Shown here: piece by piece, positions 10,761 through 21,724 of the stretch | Layout of the letters: the number at the start of each line of letters is the position of its first letter | Numbering within the stretch: the first letter of the stretch is position 1 | Origin: Pedomonas mirosovicensis | Lineage (GTDB): Bacteria > Pseudomonadota > Alphaproteobacteria > Sphingomonadales > Sphingomonadaceae | DNA: 64,000 bases | Assembly (NCBI RefSeq): GCF_022569295.1 | Contig: NZ_JAKFIA010000001.1 | Coordinates: 2,061,001 to 2,125,000, forward strand | Direction: 5' to 3' | The notes under the pieces: generated by a model | The model's database searches: none | The model's input: only the letters and a program-made list of their open reading frames with translations | What the model was told of the DNA's origin: nothing | Program-made: the position numbers and the translations under genes

Positions 10761-12508
10761 CAGTGCATCTCCTCCACCGGTTCGACCCCCATGATGGCCA
10801 GGCCGTTGCGGATAACCTGCGCCACCGCGCTGATGAGGGCAAGCCGCGCCCGGCTCAGTTCCGCATCGTCCACGATGAACCGCAGGGAAGGATCGTCATT
10901 GCCCCGGTTCCACAGGCCGTGGAAGGCGGCGGCAAGGTCATAGAGGTAGAAGGCGACGCGGTGCGGCTCGTGCGCCTGCGCCGCCGCTTCCACCTGGCGC
11001 GGCCACTGGCAGGCGAGCTGAATGAGCGCCGCCTCTTCCGGCGCGCTCAGCCGCTCCAGCTGGGCGGCGGACACGGTGTCCAGCCCCTCGACCGAGAGGC
11101 CAGCATCGGCCGCTTTCCGCATCACCGAGCGGATGCGGGCGTGGGCATACTGCACGTAGAACACCGGGTTCTCGCGGCTCTGCTCCAGCACCTTGGCGAA
11201 GTCGAAGTCCAGCTGGGCATCGGCGCGGCGGGTGAGCATCATGAAGCGCACCACATCGCGGCCCACTTCCCGCACCACGTCCGCCAGCGTCACGAAGCTG
11301 CCCGCGCGCTTGGACATCTTGTAGGGCTCGCCACCCTTGAACAGGCGCACCATCTGGCACAGCTTCACATCCAGCGGCACGCGGCCGCCGGAGATGGCTT
11401 TGACGGCCGCCTGCATGCGCTTCACATAGCCGCCGTGGTCCGCGCCCCAGATGTCGATGAGCTGGGTGAAGCCCCGGTCCACCTTGGTCTTGTGGTAGGC
11501 GATATCGGCGGCAAAGTAGGTCCAGGAGCCATCCGACTTCTTCAGCGCGCGATCGCTGTCGTCGCCGAAGTCGCTGGAGCGGAACAGGGTCTGCGGGCGC
11601 GGCTCCCAGTCCTCGGCCGCCTCGCCCTTGGGCTTCTCCAGCGTACCCACGTAGACGAGGCCCTGCGCTTCCATGTCGGCCAGCGTCTTGGCGATGGAGC
11701 CGTCCTCGTGCAGCGCGCGCTCGGAGGAGAAGACGTCGTGCCGGATGCCAAGCAGGCTCAGGTCTTCCTTGATCATCTCCATCATTGCGCCGGAGGCTTC
11801 CCGCTTGAACAGCACGAGCCATTCGCTTTCCGGCGCGTCGAGGTACTGGTCGCCGTACTTCTCGGCCAGCATCTGCCCGACCGGCACCAGATAGTCGCCC
11901 GGATAATAGCCTTCGGGAATCTGGCCGATGTCCCGGCCGAGGGCTTCCTGGTAGCGCAGGTGCGCGGAGCGGGCGAGCGTGTCCACCTGGCCGCCCGCAT
12001 CGTTGATGTAATATTCCTTCGTGACCTTGTACCCCGCCCACTGGAGCAGGTTGGCCAGCGCATCGCCCACCACCGCGCCGCGGCAGTGGCCCACGTGCAT
12101 GGGGCCCGTCGGGTTGGCGGAGACGTACTCCACGTTGATCGGCGCGCCCTGGCCGATGGCCGAGCGGCCATAGGCCTCGCCCGCCTTTAAAATCTGCGCG
12201 ACCTGCGCGGTCCAGTAAGCGGCCCTCAGCTTGAGGTTGATGAAGCCGGGGCCGGCCACGTCCACCTTCTCAACGTCCGCGTCCTCGCGGAGCTTCCCGG
12301 CCAGCGCCTCGGCGATGACGCGCGGCGGCTTGCCCGCAGGCTTGGAGAGCACCAGCGCCGCGTTGGTGGCGAGGTCGCCGTGCGACGGGTCGCGGGGCGG
12401 CTCGACCGTCACCGCCTTGAAATCCAGCCCCTGCGGCAGGTCTCCGCTTTCCGCCAGCGCGGCCAGTGCGGACTTCACCCGCTCCTCGAACACATGAAAG
12501 ACGTTCAT
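10760..12508 (-). CDS. argS: Arginyl-tRNA synthetase
   Basis: Class I aminoacyl-tRNA synthetase charging tRNA-Arg. The 582-residue enzyme has the N-terminal Add-1 domain, the HIGH motif as HVGH within [20 protein letters not shown], and [16 protein letters not shown] near residue 385. The C-terminal anticodon-binding DALR domain ends [17 protein letters not shown]-like. ATG 12508 is preceded in frame by a TTG; no strong Shine-Dalgarno is seen. It follows dgt by 45 bases and overlaps the SPOR gene by one base. Confidence 0.95.
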   Translation of the reverse strand: MNVFHVFEERVKSALAALAESGDLPQGLDFKAVTVEPPRDPSHGDLATNAALVLSKPAGKPPRVIAEALAGKLREDADVEKVDVAGPGFINLKLRAAYWTAQVAQILKAGEAYGRSAIGQGAPINVEYVSANPTGPMHVGHCRGAVVGDALANLLQWAGYKVTKEYYINDAGGQVDTLARSAHLRYQEALGRDIGQIPEGYYPGDYLVPVGQMLAEKYGDQYLDAPESEWLVLFKREASGAMMEMIKEDLSLLGIRHDVFSSERALHEDGSIAKTLADMEAQGLVYVGTLEKPKGEAAEDWEPRPQTLFRSSDFGDDSDRALKKSDGSWTYFAADIAYHKTKVDRGFTQLIDIWGADHGGYVKRMQAAVKAISGGRVPLDVKLCQMVRLFKGGEPYKMSKRAGSFVTLADVVREVGRDVVRFMMLTRRADAQLDFDFAKVLEQSRENPVFYVQYAHARIRSVMRKAADAGLSVEGLDTVSAAQLERLSAPEEAALIQLACQWPRQVEAAAQAHEPHRVAFYLYDLAAAFHGLWNRGNDDPSLRFIVDDAELSRARLALISAVAQVIRNGLAIMGVEPVEEMH

Positions 12509-12553
12509 CAAAAACCCGTTCTATATCTTCGGCCGTCCTGTATCCCGGCTGCC

Positions 12554-13741
12554 CTAAATCTCGATCGGTTTGCGGCCCGTCAGCCGGGCCAGCTCCCGAA
12601 GCGCGAAATTGTCCGTCATCCCGGCGATGAAGTCTGCCACCGTCCGCACCCTGTCCGGAATTGCGGCGTGCGCTGCGCGGCCCGACCATTCTGGCGGCAT
12701 CCGCATGGGATCGTCCAGATAAAGGTCGAACAGGTCGCTGATGACCCCCTTCGCCAGGTCGGTAATGTGCTGGACCTTGTAGTGGCGGTACATCCGGGTA
12801 CGCAAGAAGTGTTTCAGCTCCCGCTCCTGCGTGCGGGCGGCGTCGCTGAAGCAGGCGATCGGCCTGCCCGCGGTGCGAATGTCATCCGCCGACTGCGGTT
12901 GCAGCGCCTCCAGCCGCGCGTGCGTCTCGCCCAGGAGATCGAGCACCAGATGCCCCACCATCTCGCGGATCAGCTCGGCGCGCAGCCGGTCCTTCGGCGC
13001 GTTCGGATACGTGCGGGTCAGTCGCCCCCACGTCTCGGCCACCAGCGGCACGGCGAGAAGGTCCTCCAGCGTGAACAGCCCGGCGCGCAGGCCGTCGTCC
13101 ACGTCGTGGGTGTTGTAGGCGATATCGTCCGACAGCGCGGCCACCTGCGCCTCAAGGCTGGCGTAGGTGGAAAGTTCCAGGTCGTGCCCGGCTACATACT
13201 CCGCCAGCGCCCACGGCGGGCTCAGCACCGGCCCGTTATGCTTGGCCAGCCCTTCCAGCGTCTCCCACGTGAGGTTGAGGCCATCGAACGGCACGTAGCG
13301 GTGCTCCAGCTTCGTGACGATGCGAATGGTGTGGGCGTTGTGGTCGAACCCGCCCCACGCCGCCATCTTGTCGGAGAGCGCTTCCTCGCCCGCGTGGCCG
13401 AAGGCGGTGTGGCCGAGGTCGTGGGCGAGTGCGAGCGCTTCGGTCAGGTCTTCATCGAGCCGAAGGCGCCGGGCGATGGAGCGGGCGATCTGGGCGACTT
13501 CCAGGCTGTGGGTGAGGCGCGTGCGGTAGTGATCCCCGTCCACCGAGACGAACACCTGCGTCTTGTGCTTCATCCGGCGGAAGGCGGTGGAGTGGATGAT
13601 GCGGTCCCGATCGCGCTGGAACGGGGTGCGCCCTGGGCTTTCCTCCTGCGCGTGCAGCCGCCCGCGCGTGCGTGCGGGATCTGCGGCATAGGGTGCGTGA
13701 TGATCGGACAAGACGCCCCTCCGGGTCAGCGGTTCAGCCAA
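12554..13741 (-). CDS. dgt: dGTP triphosphohydrolase-like protein
   Basis: HD-domain enzyme expected to hydrolyse dNTPs to nucleosides and triphosphate. The 395 residues contain the metal ligands in RLTHSLEVAQ and LAHDLGHTAFGHAGE, and YRTRLTHS, characteristic of the deoxyguanosinetriphosphate triphosphohydrolase-like family of alphaproteobacteria. The N-terminal GRTPFQRDRDRIIHSTAFRR is also diagnostic. Substrate range is inferred from the family. It is the second gene of the minus-strand run, 16 bases after the TPR-SPOR lipoprotein gene. Confidence 0.92.
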   Translation of the reverse strand: MAEPLTRRGVLSDHHAPYAADPARTRGRLHAQEESPGRTPFQRDRDRIIHSTAFRRMKHKTQVFVSVDGDHYRTRLTHSLEVAQIARSIARRLRLDEDLTEALALAHDLGHTAFGHAGEEALSDKMAAWGGFDHNAHTIRIVTKLEHRYVPFDGLNLTWETLEGLAKHNGPVLSPPWALAEYVAGHDLELSTYASLEAQVAALSDDIAYNTHDVDDGLRAGLFTLEDLLAVPLVAETWGRLTRTYPNAPKDRLRAELIREMVGHLVLDLLGETHARLEALQPQSADDIRTAGRPIACFSDAARTQERELKHFLRTRMYRHYKVQHITDLAKGVISDLFDLYLDDPMRMPPEWSGRAAHAAIPDRVRTVADFIAGMTDNFALRELARLTGRKPIEI

Positions 13742-13757
13742 ATCAGCGGTTTGCCTA

Positions 13758-15251
13758 TCAGCGGCTTAGGGGCTCTATATCCGCAACACCGCGCTTTATC
13801 ACGGATTTTATCCCGGCAGCGTCCAGTTTGTCCGCCATGTCCCGGGCCTTGGCGAGACTGTCGTAGGGCCCGACCATCAGGCGGAAGTAGGTCGTGCCGT
13901 TCACCGGCTGGGCTTCGACGGACGGCTCCTGCCCCGCCAGCAGGCCGGTCGCCTTGCGCCCGGCGGCTTCCCACGCCTTGCCCAGCTTGGCGCGGTCGGT
14001 GAAGCTGGCCAGCTGCAGCCAGTATCCCTGCCCCGCTGGCACCGCCCCCTTGGCCGCTTGCGGGGCCTGAGGCCGGGGTCCGGCCACAAGCTCAGGCGCA
14101 GGCGGGGGCACGGGCTTGGGGGCTTCGGCCACCCGCACCATCTTCGGCTCGGGCGCTGCCATCAGCAGTGGCGCGGCGGGAGCCGCCTTCGGCTCCGCAA
14201 GCGAGGCGCCCGGCGCCGGCTCATCGGCCACCTCGGTCGCCTTCACCTCGAACACGTCGAGGCCAGGCGCCTCCGCCCCGGCTTTATCCGGCATCGCGCT
14301 GGCCGGAGCCGCAGTTGCCGGGCCCTCGGCCCCCTGCCCACCCGCCGGGCTGCCTTCCGCCTGCGGCAGGCGGCGGTAGTGGGCGGCGTAAGCCTTCACC
14401 TGCGGCGGCAGGGTCGGCAGCATTTCAAGAAAGCTGCGCTGCGAGTCGGCCAGTTTCCCGTCCGGCACGGCAGTGCCGGCGATCTCCAGCGCCGTCCCGG
14501 TCTGGCCCGAAAGGGCGTAGATGATCGCCAGCGTCTCGCGCACCGGCTGTTCCATGGCGGGGTCGTTCACCTGCATCTGGAGGATGCGAAGCGCCGCTGG
14601 ATAATCCTCCTGCAACGCCAGCGACAGCGCCACCCGCATCGGCAGGCCCCGCTCGGCCGGGCTCAGCGTGATCGCATGGCTGAATGCCCGCTGCGCCTCC
14701 AGATGATCGCCCGCCAGATCGTGCGCGATGCCCCGCTGCACCCATAGCGGACCAGCATTCGCGCCGCCTCCCGTCTGCCCGGCACCTGTCTGCCCGCCCC
14801 CTGCCTGCTCCGCCCGGTCCAGCGCTTCCAGCGCCTCCTCGGGCCGTTGCCGCTGGTTCAGGCTGGCCGCCAGCCAGATCAGCGCTTCGGCGTCCTGCGG
14901 CTGCTTTGACGCCAGTTGCGCCGCCTGCTCGTAGACGAGGCCCGCCCGGCCCGTCCGCACCGCCAGCCCCACGAGCGCGCGCAGCGCCTCCTCGTCCTTC
15001 GGGTTCTCGTTCAGTGCCTTCTGGTAAAGGCCAAGCGCCGTCTCCGTGTCGCCCCGTGCCTCGAAGCGACGGCCGAGGCTGAGGGAGGTGTCCGCGCTCA
15101 GCTCCAGCGCTTTTCCCGCGCCGCGCCGCTTCTCCGCCGCCATGCCGGGGCTGGCGCACGAGGCGAGCGTGAGCGCAAGCGCCGCCCCCAGCCCCAGCGA
15201 GCGGGCCAGGCGGCGTGTCGGGCGAACATGAAACCTGTCGATCCGGTGCAT
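13758..15251 (-). CDS. Lipoprotein with TPR repeats and C-terminal SPOR domain
   Basis: The 497-residue product has a lipoprotein signal ending in the lipobox LASC (about residue 32). TPR-type helical repeats follow (about 45-250; for example GDTETALGLYQKALNENPKDEEAL), then a long Pro/Ala linker and a SPOR domain (about 405-480; YWLQLASFTDRAKLGKAW to YFRLMVGPYDSLAKARDMADKL). ATG 15251 is chosen because AAGGA sits 4 bases upstream and it gives a clean signal; the frame is open further upstream. The layout suggests a scaffold that binds denuded septal peptidoglycan. It heads the operon leading to dgt and argS. Confidence 0.83.
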   Translation of the reverse strand: MHRIDRFHVRPTRRLARSLGLGAALALTLASCASPGMAAEKRRGAGKALELSADTSLSLGRRFEARGDTETALGLYQKALNENPKDEEALRALVGLAVRTGRAGLVYEQAAQLASKQPQDAEALIWLAASLNQRQRPEEALEALDRAEQAGGGQTGAGQTGGGANAGPLWVQRGIAHDLAGDHLEAQRAFSHAITLSPAERGLPMRVALSLALQEDYPAALRILQMQVNDPAMEQPVRETLAIIYALSGQTGTALEIAGTAVPDGKLADSQRSFLEMLPTLPPQVKAYAAHYRRLPQAEGSPAGGQGAEGPATAAPASAMPDKAGAEAPGLDVFEVKATEVADEPAPGASLAEPKAAPAAPLLMAAPEPKMVRVAEAPKPVPPPAPELVAGPRPQAPQAAKGAVPAGQGYWLQLASFTDRAKLGKAWEAAGRKATGLLAGQEPSVEAQPVNGTTYFRLMVGPYDSLAKARDMADKLDAAGIKSVIKRGVADIEPLSR

Positions 15252-15626
15252 GGCGTCCTTCCCTGCCACAAGATCAGGTAAGGGATGATTAACGCGGGAG
15301 AATATGGGCCGCCATCGGAGAATGACCCGTCCCGCGCCCAATTTTCTCCGCCGGGCGGCATAACGGCGCGAGGCCTGCCCCTGGTACGCCCCGCAAAGGC
15401 CCGTAGAGGCACCTTACAGCGCCAAAACGAACCCGCCCGCTACCACCCTAGCCGAAATAGGCAAAAACCTCTCCACGAGCGTTTAAAGCCGATCTAGGGG
15501 CATATGGGCTTTTGTCCGGATGATGCGGGGCACCAAGGCCATCCGGAAGGGTGCGTTCCGATAAAAACGAATGGGGAGTTGCCAAGGGGGCCTGCGACCC
15601 CCTTGGCAAACCTTCACCCCAAGAGG
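15252..15626. other. 375-bp intergenic region between the TPR-SPOR gene and prfB
   Basis: No gene is seen. It should hold the promoter of the minus-strand operon starting at 15251, though no clear -35/-10 pair was found. It also contains a hairpin element at 15515-15607, described separately. Confidence 0.6.
15515..15607 (+). repeat. Intergenic hairpin element R1
   Basis: An outer inverted repeat TCCGGAT (15515-15521) / ATCCGGA (15541-15547) is followed by the flank GATAAAAACGAATGGGGAGT. The main hairpin follows: GCCAAGGGGG (15581-15590), a 7-base loop, CCCCCTTGGC (15598-15607). The flank recurs beside hairpins R3, R4 and R5 and, inverted, R2, R6 and R8. Read on the minus strand, as prfB mRNA would be, the hairpin is followed 13 bases later by TTTTT, so it may also serve as a terminator. 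Confidence 0.75.
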
Positions 15627-16755
15627 TTAGTCAATATCCTCGACCGCCACCTTCTCGCCGGTGACGCGCTGGGACAGGGCCGCGGCCATGTACGCGTCCA
15701 GCTCGCCGTCCAGCACCAGCTGCGGCTGGGTGTTGACGACGCCGGTCCGCAGGTCCTTCACCATCTGGTAGGGTTGCAGGACGTAGGAGCGGATCTGGTG
15801 GCCCCAACCGATGTCGGTCTTGGCCGCCTGGGTGGCGGCTGCCTCGGCCTCGCGCTTCTGAAGCTCGGCCTCGTAGAGGCGGGCCTTCAGCATCTTCATG
15901 GCCGTGGCGCGGTTCTTGTGCTGGGAGCGCTCGTTCTGGCACGCCGCCACGATGCCGGTCGGAATGTGCGTGATCCGCACCGCCGAGTCCGTGGTGTTGA
16001 CGTGCTGACCGCCCGCGCCCGACGACCGGTAGGTATCGATCTTGAGATCCTTCTCGTTGATCTCGATCTCGATGTCGTCGTCGATGGCCGGATAGACCCA
16101 CACCGAGGTGAAGCTGGTGTGCCGCCGCGCGTTGCTGTCATACGGCGAGATCCGCACGAGGCGGTGCACGCCGCTTTCCGTCTTGGCCCAGCCGTAGGCG
16201 TTCTCGCCCTTGATGAGGTAGGTGCAGGACTTGATGCCCGCCTGCTCGCCGGGGTGCCGGTCGATCAGCTCCACCTTGAAGCCGCGGCGTTCCGCCCAGC
16301 GCGCATACATGCGCGCCAGCATTTCGGCCCAGTCGTTGGATTCCGTGCCGCCCGCGCCCGAGTTGATTTCGATGTAGCAGTCCGAGGCATCGGCCTCGCC
16401 CGACAAAAGCGCCGCGACCTTGTCGCGCTCCGCCCGCTTGGCCAGCTCCGCCAGCGCGGCAACGCCGTCGTCCACCATGCCCTCGTCGCCCTCTTCCTCG
16501 GCGAGTTCGATGAGCCCGATGGTATCTTCCAGCTCCCGCTCGATGTCGCGGTAGGCCGTGATGGCCTCGTCCAGCCGCCGACGCTCGCGCATCAGGGACT
16601 GCGCCTTCTTGGGATCGTTCCACAGCGACGGATCTTCCGCCGCCGCGTTCAGCTCATCGAGCCGCCTTAGCGCCCGATCCCAGTCAAAGAAACCTCCTCA
16701 GCAGGTCCAGCGCCTGCTTGATTTGGATGACGTGTGCTTCCGCTTCCGCGCGCAT
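15627..16755 (-). CDS. prfB: Peptide chain release factor 2, made by programmed +1 frameshift
   Basis: RF2 terminates translation at UGA and UAA. The gene starts at ATG 16755 (AAGGA just upstream) and encodes 23 residues to an in-frame TGA at 16686-16684. Skipping one base at CTT-TGA-C continues the frame for 375 residues in total. The downstream part has GGQ in [20 protein letters not shown] and the stop-codon recognition tripeptide as SPY ([15 protein letters not shown]) rather than the SPF of E. coli; SPY is, as far as I recall, usual in alphaproteobacteria. A caller that ignores the frameshift would report a truncated gene starting near 16592; it is not a pseudogene. It lies downstream of the PBP1a gene. 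Confidence 0.95.
16683..16698 (-). promoter_or_regulatory. prfB: Programmed +1 frameshift signal of prfB
   Basis: On the minus strand the sequence is AGGAGG, TTT, CTT, TGA, C. This is the RF2 autoregulation site: a Shine-Dalgarno-like AGGAGG three bases before the slippery CTT, then a UGA stop in poor context. When RF2 is scarce the ribosome slips to GAC and completes RF2. The internal Shine-Dalgarno here is a full anti-SD match, stronger than the E. coli version as I know it (AGGGGG). Confidence 0.96.
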
Positions 16756-16918
16756 TTTTCCTTGCTTCCCGCATGTGAAAAGGGAGCCCCCACGCCGGGG
16801 GCAAGAACCGTTGGAAAAGCCAGACCCGGCCTCCAATGTCAATGTTTGAATATGGGAACGCCCGCCCGAGCGGGGGAGTGGCTGGCTGTCATTGATATAG
16901 GTTTTATTGGAATTTTTT

Positions 16919-16941
16919 GCAGAGGGTCTCGGACCCTCTGC
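16919..16941 (-). repeat. Intergenic hairpin element R2
   Basis: Perfect stem GCAGAGGGTC / GACCCTCTGC with a TCG loop. On the minus strand it is preceded by ATCGAAAGGGAGT, a variant of the family flank, so the element is oriented opposite to R3, 120 bases away. The stem is nearly identical to R7 at 28292. Confidence 0.8.
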
Positions 16942-17060
16942 ACTCCCTTTCGATTGTCGGCCGCGTTTCGGGAGCGCACTGGAAACACAGCCGTATCAAC
17001 AGCTGGAATAAATGGGCCGCGCCCATCACGAAGGGCAGGTTCAAAAAACGAATGGGAGGT

Positions 17061-17084
17061 GCAGGAGGGGCAAGCCCCTCCTGC
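17061..17084 (+). repeat. Intergenic hairpin element R3
   Basis: Perfect stem GCAGGAGGGG / CCCCTCCTGC with the loop CAAG, preceded by AAAAAACGAATGGGAGGT. The same stem and flank occur inverted in R6 at 27173-27224. Read in the direction of PBP1a transcription, the hairpin is followed by the inverted flank ending in TTTTTT, so it might act as a terminator. Confidence 0.8.
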
Positions 17085-17143
17085 AAGATCAATCCCTTAA
17101 ATCAGTAAATCCCGCTCCAAAGGCGGCAGCCGGTCTGCCGCCG

Positions 17144-19612
<2,469 letters not shown>

Positions 19613-19834
19613 GGTGGGCTCCTTGCTAGAGCAGCTTTCGAGCAGGGCGGTTCACCCTGCGATAAACAAAAGTGCGATCCAAAAATGGCGCTGTCGCGGC
19701 GAGAGCGTTTACGGCGCTTTGCCGGTCGAGACAACCTGCCAGCCCCCATCTGCTAATACGGCAGACTGGAAACGCGCAGACGCTGGTCACGGTGCGACGG
19801 CTCCCCAAAACTTCAGGACTCCTTGAAATCCAGG

Positions 19835-21328
19835 TCAGGACGCGCCGGCGATCGAAGCCGTCTGCGCCATGGTACGCTGGAAATAGGCCTCGACGGCAGC
19901 CCGCACGCCCTTGGCGATGGTGGCCTGCCCGGCCTTGGAAAAGAGGTATTTGGAATCGCCCTCGTTGGACATGTAGCCGGTTTCCAGCAGCACCGAGGGC
20001 ACGTCCGGCGCCTTCAGCACGCGAAAGCCCGCGAAGCGATGGTTGTTGGAATGGAAGTAGCGGTGCTTGCCCACTTCCCGCACCACGATGCCGGCGAACT
20101 CGGCCGACAGGTTCATGGTCTCGCGCTGAACGAGGTCGATGAGGATGTCGGTCACGTCCGGGCTTTCCGCGCCCAGGTTGATGCCGGCGATGATGTCCGC
20201 CTTGTTTTCCTTGGCGGCCAGCCGCTCGGCTTCCTTGTCCGACGCCTTCTCGGACAGGGTGTAGACGGTGGCGCCGTGCACGTCCGGGCGGGCGATGGAA
20301 TCCGCATGGATGGAGATGAACAGGTTGGCCCCGGCCTCGCGGGCGATCTCCACCCGGCGGCCGAGCGGAATGAAGATGTCGGTGGAGCGGGTGAGCACCG
20401 CCTTCACCTTGCCGGAGCGGTCCAGCTCCGCCTTGATCGCCTTGGCGATGGCGAGCGTGACTTCCTTCTCCCACTTGCCCTTGAGGATGCTGGGCGCGCC
20501 GGGGTCCTGCCCGCCGTGGCCCGCATCGATGACAACGATCGGCAGGGCCGTCGGCGCAACCGGCGCCGCGGGAGCCAGCGCGGGCGCGGCGGGAGCCTGG
20601 GGAACCGGCGCGGGCGCGGCAGCGGCGGTTTGGGTTGCCGGCGCGGCCTCAGCCGCTGCGGCCTGGACCGGCGCGGCCGCAAGCGCGAGGCTGCGGCTGC
20701 CCTGCCTGAGCGCGGCAACGAACCCGGCGCGATCCGTCGCCTTCACCTGCAGCCGCAGGGCATGGCGGCCCGGCACGCCCGCCGCATCCACCACGGCAAC
20801 GGCGTCGCTGTTCAGATCAATGACGAGGCGGCCCAGCTGCGGGGTATTCTGGCCAAGCCGCACCGACTTGACCGGCCCGCCGCTGCCCGAAGGCTTCGCG
20901 CCGCTGACGGAGACGCCCGGAAAATCGATGACGATGCGCGGCGACTTATCGAGGTAGAACAGGCGCGGCGCGTCGAACGGCCCGTCCAGTTCCACCGTCA
21001 CCTGCGCGTCCGCCCCCTGCCCGCTGGCGGAAACCGCCGTGATCCGCGCCGCCTCGGCCGTGCCCGGCGCGCCGATCAGAACCAGCGCCAGAACGCAGAA
21101 CGCCACCGCGCACGCGACACGCCAGACAGCCTGCCAGCAGGCAACCTGTTCTGGGCAAACGCCCCAATCGACCCGCCAAGGGCCGCCCCCTGCATCCTGT
21201 CCTGCACTCACGCCTGTTTGCTGCCGCCCAATTAAAGGATTAATCGCTGCTGTGTTATCGATCGTATGCTTGGGTTTGCGGGCCACATTAATCGGCCAAG
21301 GCTTGCTGAACAAGCACTGAACCGACAA
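19835..21328 (-). CDS. amiC: N-acetylmuramoyl-L-alanine amidase with AMIN domain (AmiC-like)
   Basis: A periplasmic zinc amidase that cleaves stem peptides from MurNAc for daughter-cell separation. After the hydrophobic signal segment (AVAFCVLALVLIGAPGTAEA) there is an AMIN domain, an Ala/Pro linker, and an Amidase_3 domain. Zinc ligands are visible in VVIDAGHGGQDPGA, in FISIHADSI and in the catalytic SVLLETGYMSN. TTG 21328 has AAGGAG 6 bases upstream, but it places about 70 residues before the signal segment, so an internal start is also possible. The gene is divergent from rne. Its substrate processing would generate the denuded glycans bound by the SPOR proteins. Confidence 0.9.
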   Translation of the reverse strand: MSVQCLFSKPWPINVARKPKHTIDNTAAINPLIGRQQTGVSAGQDAGGGPWRVDWGVCPEQVACWQAVWRVACAVAFCVLALVLIGAPGTAEAARITAVSASGQGADAQVTVELDGPFDAPRLFYLDKSPRIVIDFPGVSVSGAKPSGSGGPVKSVRLGQNTPQLGRLVIDLNSDAVAVVDAAGVPGRHALRLQVKATDRAGFVAALRQGSRSLALAAAPVQAAAAEAAPATQTAAAAPAPVPQAPAAPALAPAAPVAPTALPIVVIDAGHGGQDPGAPSILKGKWEKEVTLAIAKAIKAELDRSGKVKAVLTRSTDIFIPLGRRVEIAREAGANLFISIHADSIARPDVHGATVYTLSEKASDKEAERLAAKENKADIIAGINLGAESPDVTDILIDLVQRETMNLSAEFAGIVVREVGKHRYFHSNNHRFAGFRVLKAPDVPSVLLETGYMSNEGDSKYLFSKAGQATIAKGVRAAVEAYFQRTMAQTASIAGAS

Positions 21329-21724
21329 ACCGTGCTCCTTGGGCGCATCTCCTGTCGGAGTTGGGTTGTGGATCGCCTAAATTGGTGTTAGCTGTCCAAA
21401 TGTTACAGTTTCGGTGTTCAACGCGGTCAGCGTCGTCCCCCTGCCACCCGGCCCCCTGTTGGGATCGCGAGTATTGCCAGGCTGACGGAGCGCTTTGACG
21501 ACAAGGATTGCAATCGATGGGCCGATCGTCGGGCGAAGGAGCTAAGGAGAGGATGGAACGCCTCCCTTGTGCCGCGCTCCCGGACGTACGGCCGTTGAAC
21601 ATCCGGCCCCTGCAACGTTTTGTGCTGCCCCGTTCACGCGGGCAGCTGTTGTCTCAGACACACGCAGCCGTTCGCGCCAGACGCCTTTGCGCGCCCGCCC
21701 GGCTGCGCGCATGGAGAATCTTGA
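21329..21724 (+). promoter_or_regulatory. Divergent amiC-rne region with a likely long rne leader
   Basis: A 396-bp gap without a gene. A perfect hairpin GCTGCCC / GGGCAGC with a 9-base loop lies at 21624-21646, about 80 bases before the rne start, followed by the small palindrome TGTCTCAGACA. In E. coli the rne leader mediates RNase E autoregulation through such stems; that it does so here is inference. No convincing -35/-10 pair was identified. Confidence 0.5.

Larger units (their letters stand above)
16756..17143. other. 388-bp intergenic region between prfB and the PBP1a gene
   Basis: No gene is seen. It should contain the prfB promoter near 16760-16850 and holds an inverted pair of hairpin elements (16919-16941 and 17061-17084). 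Confidence 0.6.

Noticed and set aside
15627-16592. prfB as a truncated or pseudogenised RF2 starting at 16592
   Set aside because: The missing N-terminus is encoded upstream and joined by the classic programmed +1 frameshift at 16683-16698.
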